Under the pieces are notes generated by a model. That model was not told the origin of the DNA. It saw only the letters and a program-made list of their open reading frames with translations, and searched no databases. A program made the translations under genes and the position numbers. Positions 57,088 to 64,000 of a DNA stretch of 64,000 bases are shown here, piece after piece (within the stretch, counting starts at the first letter, position 1; every line of letters starts with the position of its first letter). Source of the DNA: Hofstenia miamia (taxonomy: Eukaryota; Xenacoelomorpha; Acoela); assembly GCA_004352715.1 (NCBI GenBank), contig SCFE01000008.1, positions 860,844 through 924,843 on the forward strand, read 5' to 3'.

Positions 57088-57550
57088 AATATTGTCTCTT
57101 CTAATATTTTGTAGGGTGTCCTGTTGAGCGAATAACAGCTTCAAGGCGATCAGGGATTGAAGCAAAAAGTCATTCAACAAAGCTCTTGGGAATTGCATAA
57201 AATTTTTTTTATTGCGTTCCGCGGCTCGCCTTCAGTGTGAAGGTTTATGCTGTCCAATTGGATATTTGACCTCTTTCCACATATTTTCGATAATGTTAAG
57301 GTCTGTATATTAGCCAGGCCAGTCAGCAAGGATTGCAACCCTATTACTGTGGAGGAAATTTGTCATTTCTTTTGAAGTATGACATGGAGCACCATCCTGC
57401 TGATATATTGATCACTTGTAAGTCGTGGCAAGAGTTCCTTTTCTACAATTCGAGCATATTAAGAGCTTAGGAGAGTACAGATATGTACTATCTTGCGAAA
57501 GCCACACTTTTATATTGCACCCCATACCATTACAGACTTCCCATCATAAT
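57088..57550 (-). pseudogene. Second partial copy of the Tc1 transposase
   Basis: Aligns with about 57848-58303 but with scattered substitutions and small indels (for example cagggat versus caggtat near 57160). It is bounded by single Ns on both sides: either another element copy or the other haplotype, inserted by the assembler. Confidence 0.75.
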
Positions 57551-57854
57551 NTCGACCACCTTGCTATTTTGAATAAATAATGAATATTCATTGGATAGAG
57601 TGTGCCTAAAATTATAACTAAGTATTACTTTGATTGAGAAAAGAAAATTTGTTTGTCTAATTCCATAAAATATGTAGAATAATAATTGGCTATTAATTTT
57701 TAATCAAAATTAGAAAACTTGTATTTGAAAAATATATTCGGCCACATGAAAAAATTTTAACAAATGAGCAAATCCGAAAAAAGTAAATTCAAAATAAGAC
57801 ACATAAACTAATAATTGATGCAATCCAAGCACTTAGCAACAAAATTGTCTTTTT

Positions 57855-58830
57855 TTAATATTTTGTAGGGTGTCCCTTTGAGCGCATAAGAGCTTCAAGG
57901 AGCTCAGGTATTGAAGCAAAAAGTATTTCAATAAAGCTGTTAGGAATTGCATAACATTTTTTCTTTATTGAGCTCCCCAGCTCGTCTTCAGTGTGAAGAA
58001 TATGCTGTCCAATTTGATATTTTACATCTTTCCATATATTTTCTATAATGTTAAGGTCTGGAGATTGGCCAAGCCAGTCAGCAAGGATTGCAACCCTATT
58101 ACTGTGGAGGAAATTTGTCATTTCTTTTGAAGTATGACATGGAGCACCATCCTGCTGATATATTGATCACTTGTAAGTCGTGGCAAGAGTTCCTTTTCTA
58201 CAATTCGAGCATATTAAGAGCTTAGGAGAGTACAGATATGTACTATCTTGCGAAAGCCACACTTTTATATTGCACCCCATACCATTACAGACTTCCCATC
58301 ATAATTCATGGTCCCCCCCCCTCCTCAGTAAGTTGAGGAAATAAACTGAACTTCTGCCCAGTTGGTCTCTATCAACATTCTTTTCGATGAGCACAGCGCT
58401 CAATTCTTGATTCATCTGAAAATATAACATTAGACCAATTTTCAGATGAATTTTCTCTCATTAAATTGGCCCACCTCACTCGCCGTAATTTTTGCTTTGT
58501 GGTTAAGAATGGCTTTCTGGATGCCACGAAGGTTCCAATCGAGTGCTTCTTCAGGATGTTTAGCACAGCTCTTGCTGTCACGAGATGACTATCGGCCCAT
58601 TCCTTGCGAAATTCCTCTGAAGTCTTCCTGGGATTTCGCTTTGAGAGGCACATAGAAGCTGGTTGGGAGGTTTTGGAGGCCTTCTTTGGTCTTCCAGACT
58701 TTGGCTTGGAGGCAATGATGTTTTCAGAAGTGAAAAGTCTGATGATATCCCCGACCGTACTTCGAGGTCGCTCTGCAAGTCGGCTTACATTTCGTTGACT
58801 CATCCCTTTCAAATGTTTGGAGATAATCAA
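57855..58830 (-). pseudogene. Tc1-like transposase (frame-broken)
   Basis: Cut-and-paste DDE transposase. The frame 58830-58372 encodes the paired helix-turn-helix DNA-binding region (SQRNVSRLAERPRSTVGDI), the GRPKK linker, a second HTH and the start of the catalytic domain with the first Asp in NVIFSDESRIE. The middle is broken by stops and frameshifts (MVWGAI is still readable near 58290). The frame resumes with the second Asp in QQDGAPCHTSKE (about 58155-58120) and the catalytic Glu in SPDLNIIENIWKDVK, ending at the stop at 57855. I count 35 residues between the second Asp and the Glu. Inactive as it stands. Confidence 0.88.
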
Positions 58831-59599
58831 CTGCGGATAGCAAGAGGTACGTAGCCAGGCATCATATATGGCAAAGAACGACTGTTATTAGACATGTTCA
58901 AAATCAATAGACTGAAAATAGCTCAACCAATGAAGTTTTTTTACAGATTATCTGATTTTATCTGAAGTGGCCGAATACATTTTTCCAAGCAAAGATTAGC
59001 TAACTACAAGCATTGCAGCATTTCTCATTGAGATTTAATGTAAACAGTGATAATATGTCTCAACATTGATGAATTACTTTTTCTGCATCCCCAAATCTAA
59101 TTAAAAAATAACTCTGATATTTTTGATTTCCATTTCTTAGAAATAATTATGACAAATTATGGGTGGCCGAATTCTTTTTTCCAGTACTGTATCTACTAGC
59201 AATTTTGCTTATTGTTTTTGCCAAATTTATGAGCTCCCTTTACAATAGCAGGCTCATAAACGCGTTTAACCAAGACTGCGTGTTGTGCACATGACACAGT
59301 GTGAGCTTGTCTGGTTTACTGCTACTAAGTGTATCAACCGCTAAAATAGTCTAAAATTATACCCACTCCTAACTTTTTTATGTAAGTTTAATAGAGCGAA
59401 CGGCTAGTAGCAGAACAAGGTGCTATAATGATGTGAATTTAGGGGCTAACAAAATATAAATGAATTATCTAAATTCTTAAAAATGGTTTATTGAACTTTA
59501 CCTGTGAATATTATCACTATTTAATTTACCATCAATAGTGAGAATAACAACACGTTAATTTTTATTAATCATGATAATAATGTAGGAAACTGAATTGAA

Positions 59600-59875
59600 A
59601 TAATAGACAATCAAATGTCTAGAAATACTTTGATTTAGAATATATGTAGACACGTTTCTTATTCTAATTAATGATGAAAATTGTGGGAGGATTCTGGTCC
59701 CCTCTGGATCTTTTTCAACCCCTTAAATTTATGGCATAATAGAAAGTAAAGTTAAAATACACGCCCCACCAAACTCCACGAAACCCATGGTGCGAACATT
59801 CATCCTAACCCACCCCATGAGGTCTATGGAGATCCCCATTGGGCCCCACGGATCCCCACCTCACTGGACAAATGT
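59600..59875. repeat. Interspersed repeat, copy 2 (inverted)
   Basis: Reverse-complement homologue of 41396-41655. It ends with the complement of gtccagtgaggtggggatcc near 59872. Confidence 0.75.
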
Positions 59876-60051
59876 CCACGGTGCATTTTGTGAAACTCAT
59901 ATTGCACGGCCTGTTGATATATTATAGTTGGCTGCAAAAAAAATGAGACTAGAAAAAAGGCATATTACTTTTGAACTACTGAACGTAACAACTCAAGAAA
60001 GGTAATATTTTAAAGATACATTAAAGGACTATAAGTAAAAAGCATCAAAGT

Positions 60052-61060
60052 CTAATTTGTTTTTCCTCCTGTTGAAATAACTTCATTCAAACGAACTGAA
60101 ACTGATTTCATTAAATTGGACTTCATTTCAGATGTCAAAATGTGTTGACTTTCTTGNNNNNNNNNNNNNNNNNNNNNNNNNNNNNNNNNNNNNNNNNNNN
60201 NNNNNNNNNNNNNNNNNNNNNNNNNNNNNNNNNNNNNNNNNNNNNNNNNNNNNNNNNNNNNNNNNNNNNNNNNNNNNNNNNNNNNNNNNNNNNNNNNNNN
60301 NNNNNNNNNNNNNNNNNNNNNNNNNNNNNNNNNNNNNNNNNNNNNNNNNNNNNNNNNNNNNNNNNNNNNNNNNNNNNNNNNNNNNNNNNNNNNNNNNNNN
60401 NNNNNNNNNNNNNNNNNNNNNNNNNNNNNNNNNNNNNNNNNNNNNNNNNNNNNNNNNNNNNNNNNNNNNNNNNNNNNNNNNNNNNNNNNNNNNNNNNNNN
60501 NNNNNNNNNNNNNNNNNNNNNNNNNNNNNNNNNNNNNNNNNNNNNNNNNNNNNNNNNNNNNNNNNNNNNNNNNNNNNNNNNNNNNNNNNNNNNNNNNNNN
60601 NNNNNNNNNNNNNNNNNNNNNNNNNNNNNNNNNNNNNNNNNNNNNNNNNNNNNNNNNNNNNNNNNNNNNNNNNNNNNNNNNNNNNNNNNNAGTTGAAATA
60701 CGCACTCATCAGTTATCCAAACATCTTCAAAAGTGTAGTCTTTCCAATCTTTCATGAAATTTAATCTTTTTTCTTGATGTTCTTTTGTAATCAGAAGTCG
60801 ATTTTTTCTGCCAATTTTTGTAACTCCACTTTTTTTCAGTGTTCTCTGAACTGTGGTTTCATGCACAGAGATGTCGGCTTCAGTTTGAAGTCGATTTGCA
60901 ATTTTTTTCCCAGAAATATAGGCATTATTAGAGCAATTGCGACTGTTTTCTGAATGAATTTTCCAATCATTTTTCGAGGGCGTCCACTTTCTTTTCTTCT
61001 TTTGAGAGATTCTCCTTATCGAATTTTTTTCAGCTTTCGAAAATAAGTTGATCGAGAAAT
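60052..61060 (-). pseudogene. Tc1/mariner-type transposase, partial
   Basis: Minus-strand reading gives an SGRPRK-type linker (near 60980), then after a frame change ISGKKIANRL and HETTVQRTLKKSGV (second HTH). The open frame from 60866 runs to WITDECVFQ, which holds the first catalytic Asp, at the edge of the gap (60157-60690). After the gap the C-terminal SVSVRLNEVISTGGKTN, with the usual end motif, reaches a stop at 60052. The second Asp and the Glu/Asp are hidden. At least one frameshift lies upstream of 60866. Confidence 0.8.
60157..60690. other. Assembly gap, 534 N
   Basis: Size-estimated gap inside the second Tc1/mariner element. Confidence 0.99.
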
Positions 61061-61315
61061 TTGCGATGTCGCAAAGGCGTTTTCCATTCCGAAGAAATCA
61101 AGTAGAAACTTTGCAAAGCAAAACAATTTGTTTGCTAAGTCTTTTCAAATAATTAAGAAGTACCAGTTTAATTAATTAACTCTTTTGTTTGACCATTTTA
61201 AAGTTCACAAAATTCTCGTTGTCTTTTATTTTTATAGTTTTCCTCTAAAATGTCTCAATACGTTTCCACAAAGCGTGAAAAAATAGGTGTTCAGTCTCAT
61301 TTTTTTGCAGCCAAC

Positions 61316-63536
61316 TATATTTACTTCAGCAAAAACATTTCTGTATTATTCAATATATGCATGCATTTGAATATCCACTGTTAAAGTGAAATTTGCAAGA
61401 AAACTAGCGAATAGGTTTCTATGCTAAAAAGCTAGCATGACTTGACAATATTTGAAAACATTTAATGCTTACAAAATTTTTAAAATCTCAGTACCTAATT
61501 TGTATTCCAAGTTATTAATGTAAGACTTTAATATTCATAACTATTTATATTTCTTTAAAATTACCACATTTCCACATAGAAGAGCAATAATTACAGTTTA
61601 TGAATTAGGCATAGATAAATTAAGCAATAAGTTTAAAATATTCCCTGCACCAACATACGAAATATATTTAGACTCTCTGAAAAAAAATTCCGTCTACAAA
61701 TACTTCCACCTTTTTACAAATGCTCTAGGTATCAGAAATATTTAAAATTTACTGAATTTACAAAAACGAAAAAATTAGTGTCAATTCTTAAGAAATTTTT
61801 CACAATTTTAATGAAAGATATCTTTCATATCATATTTTTAGTACTGTTATTTTTAATAAACTTTGTTTTAATACATTCATTAAATATGCATTGTGAGAAG
61901 GAAATTCAATAAAATCAAAGTTAAGAAACATACATAATTAAACTTATCATAACATAAAGCCATCTTTAAAGTACTTTTAAGTTTAAATGGCAGTCAAATT
62001 AAGCAAATAAATAATATAAAAATTTTAAATATATATGACTTACTTCTCTTTTAATTACTGATTTCTCAAAGTTCAATCATCTGATAAAAACAGCACAATA
62101 TTTCTTCTTAAGAATTTGATTTTATTCAAATATTCAGTACAAAGATTATCAAGGCATTTTATGTTCTTTTGTAATCAAATAGACAGTTGTAGAAGGCCAC
62201 CATTTTGTTTTTGTTTTGCCGGTAACATTTACTAATACCTTGATATATATATATAATGCCTTCATGCGTACGTCTATGGAGGGCACTTTAATGCATTACT
62301 GAAAATCTCTATTAACCCGTACTGCCGTGGCTGAATTTGTTGAAAATATTAACATGTTTTCTTTGAAATTTCAAATATTTAAAAAGATTTATATTCTCTC
62401 CATGCCTAATTTTCATGATTTTTAAGATTATGAAACCATGAAAGAAAAAAACAATTTTGACAATTTCTTGATTTGTGCAAAGACATTCCAAACCCATTGA
62501 AGCGTGCAGTGTAAAGATTCAGATTTAGAGCGAAAATAAACGACGAGTCTCTTCCCTATAACGTGGAAGTATTAGATTGAGCATAGCTTTAATAGGTTTT
62601 GAGCTATGAGCGTTTTTTTATATGATAATTAAAAATTTTCAAAAATCCCTTGCCTGCCTAAGGTTAATAAAATATACATAGACTGTATTCTTCAAGACTA
62701 AATATTACGAGTAGTAGTGTGAAAACTGCGGTAACATTTTTCTCGCTTATCGTTCCAATATCATATCAGTCACATTCCCATTGAAAAAAATTAGTTCCAG
62801 GCTCCAGTCCCATAAACTGGTATCAGAAACTTCCATTGCACTGAATGATCAATCATAAACCTAATTCAAATATATACTATAATTAGTGTGAATTAATACA
62901 GTAAAATTTAGCAAAAGGATTTGTACATTATTTGATTTAAGTAGTTTGAAAATTGTTTATATAGGTAATTTGTACGCTGGATTTGCAATTACAGAATTTG
63001 AATTAAGTAAAATTCCAATTATCCACTATTGAACAAAAGCATATATAAAGAATATAAGTTGCTAAAATTTGCACCTACTTACTTACATTTATAGGATTGC
63101 TCAGAAAATATATGAGTTCCAGTAATGCTTAGTACTAATTCAAAATCTAGGCAGTTTTTGATTTATAGAAAAACATTTGCAGGAATATGGGCCAATCACA
63201 TATTATGAGTGTTTGTGCTCTCTTATGCAATGCCTTAGTGACTCATAATTCCTTAAAACATTCGTATGCAAATAGCATCATGTACCATTATATATTGATA
63301 AATTAACATCCCTTAAATAAAAAGGCTGGCTACGGGCTTGACATATAGTGATATGTAATTGTATTTTTTATCTTTGTGCAAGAATATACAGACAATAGAG
63401 TAAAATAGAAGGTATATATTGAAAAATAAACCATTATAGACATCTCCAATTATTATTAAGCAAATTTAAAATATGGTCATTGCACTAGAAGTTAAACAAA
63501 TGTCTACTTGATAAAACTATTTTTTAGTAAATCTGT
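61316..63536. other. Non-coding stretch
   Basis: AT-rich. A 55-codon frame at 61580-61745 after ccacatag is a very weak exon candidate; (AT)n at 62243-62256. No element ends recognised. Confidence 0.5.
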
Positions 63537-64000
63537 TCAAAACAGAACTTCTGGCTTTATTTGTGTTAAAATATTTTCTACGTTTTTCAGTTTTCGAATT
63601 TGAGTGTATTTATATACATTATTATTCACAGATAACTTCTTATTGGACATTTCCAAAGCAGCTTTAAACTTCAGTCTTGCCATAACATTCGAACTTTCGT
63701 GGACATTAACTGCTTTAAGAATCTCTAAGTCAAAACACCAAGATGGGAGTAAAAACGTGTGCTTAATGTTGTTGCAACTGTCTAAGACATGACATTCAGC
63801 CATACAATCCAGAAATAATGATACTGCACTAATTGCTTTAATAGTATTACCATTGTTATCTGTAGCTCTTAAGTAATTATCGCCATAATCTTCAACTAGT
63901 TGAAAAGTTGCTGGAACTGAGAATGACCTGAAGTTCTTTGACAATGACTGGCTATGTGGGTTTCTAATCGCTAGAAATTTATGAGGACTGTCTCTATCGT
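63537..64000 (-). CDS. Unrecognised protein, C-terminal part, runs off the window
   Basis: Minus-strand frame open from the window edge for 153 codons to a stop at 63537. There is no ATG where the frame enters, so the start lies outside. The sequence has balanced composition (FQLVEDYGDNYLRATDNNG, FLDCMAECHVLDSCNN) with four cysteines in the middle and a basic helix-like end (ARLKFKAALEMSNKKL, RKLKNVENILTQIKPE). The length is well above chance. It could be the last exon of a host gene or of a transposon protein; no family is recognised. Confidence 0.6.
   Translation of the reverse strand, partial: DRDSPHKFLAIRNPHSQSLSKNFRSFSVPATFQLVEDYGDNYLRATDNNGNTIKAISAVSLFLDCMAECHVLDSCNNIKHTFLLPSWCFDLEILKAVNVHESSNVMARLKFKAALEMSNKKLSVNNNVYKYTQIRKLKNVENILTQIKPEVLF

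Larger units (their letters stand above)
56834..59189 (-). mobile_element. Tc1-like element, with assembly-duplicated segments
   Basis: TA target duplications at 56832-56833 and 59190-59191. The ends are CAGTACTGGAAATATGTATT and the complement of CAGTACTGGAAAAAAGAATT. Two single Ns (57087 and 57551) mark misjoins: 57552-57784 repeats 56851-57086, and 57088-57550 repeats about 57848-58303 with several per cent divergence. Removing the duplication leaves a normal Tc1-sized element of about 1.65 kb. Confidence 0.9.
59927..61315 (-). mobile_element. Second Tc1/mariner-type element, interior partly in a gap
   Basis: TA duplications flank it (59925-59926 and 61316-61317). The ends are GTTGGCTGCAAAAAAAATGA and the complement of GTTGGCTGCAAAAAAATGAG. 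The terminal sequence is unlike the element at 56.8 kb, so this is a separate family. With the 534-N gap taken at face value the length is 1389 bp. Confidence 0.88.

Noticed and set aside
61580-61745. 55-codon frame after ccacatag
   Set aside because: Length within chance expectation and no partner exon. Mentioned only in the regional note.

Overview
The window is AT-rich (roughly two-thirds A+T) animal genomic DNA. The evidence is a rhodopsin-family G-protein-coupled receptor gene, spliced genes for secreted cysteine-rich peptides, and eukaryotic transposons of the piggyBac, Tc1/mariner, hAT and non-LTR classes. An invertebrate is likely (short 44-nt intron, AT richness, element mix), but I cannot name a phylum. 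It is a draft assembly. There are three gaps of exactly 1000 N, one of 534 N, and four isolated single Ns. At each single N the flanking sequence is repeated on both sides, so these look like contig ends that overlapped but were not merged.

Layout. 1-2.4 kb: gap plus one member of a patchwork repeat family. 2.4-4.9 kb: minus-strand piggyBac transposase stitched from two different copies. 5.9-7.8 kb: minus-strand GPCR (TM7 lost in a gap) whose first ~30 codons and upstream DNA are tandemly duplicated with a 613-bp period. 8.4-13.3 kb: mosaic of repeated segments. 14.1-16.2 kb: dispersed copies of a GGTCACGGACGGGAC-like motif. 16.5-20.6 kb: a complete but inactivated piggyBac element, flanked by TTAA, inserted in the reverse-transcriptase ORF of a non-LTR retrotransposon. 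21-38 kb: mostly non-coding DNA with hAT-type elements and MITEs, and a few weak exon candidates.

The most interesting part is 39-48 kb. Three two-exon genes encode small secreted peptides: one at 39026-39366 and a tandem pair at 44325-45271 and 45839-47709. In each, exon 1 carries the signal peptide, a phase-0 intron follows, and a short terminal exon carries a Cys-, Tyr- and His-rich domain. The reading frames that look longest in those terminal exons are not the coding ones. The tandem paralogues keep every cysteine while the central linker changes from Tyr-rich to His-rich through an in-frame length change. A 690-bp near-perfect palindromic MITE sits in the intron of the second paralogue.

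50.9-52.6 kb is a hAT transposase relic with a second hAT-like MITE inserted in it. 54.1-56.2 kb holds an unrecognised but clearly coding gene with a 335- to 391-codon exon and a probable acidic second exon. 56.8-59.2 and 59.9-61.3 kb are two different Tc1/mariner elements, both damaged. 63.5 kb to the end is a minus-strand ORF that runs off the window. I saw no tRNA, rRNA, CRISPR or bacterial features.
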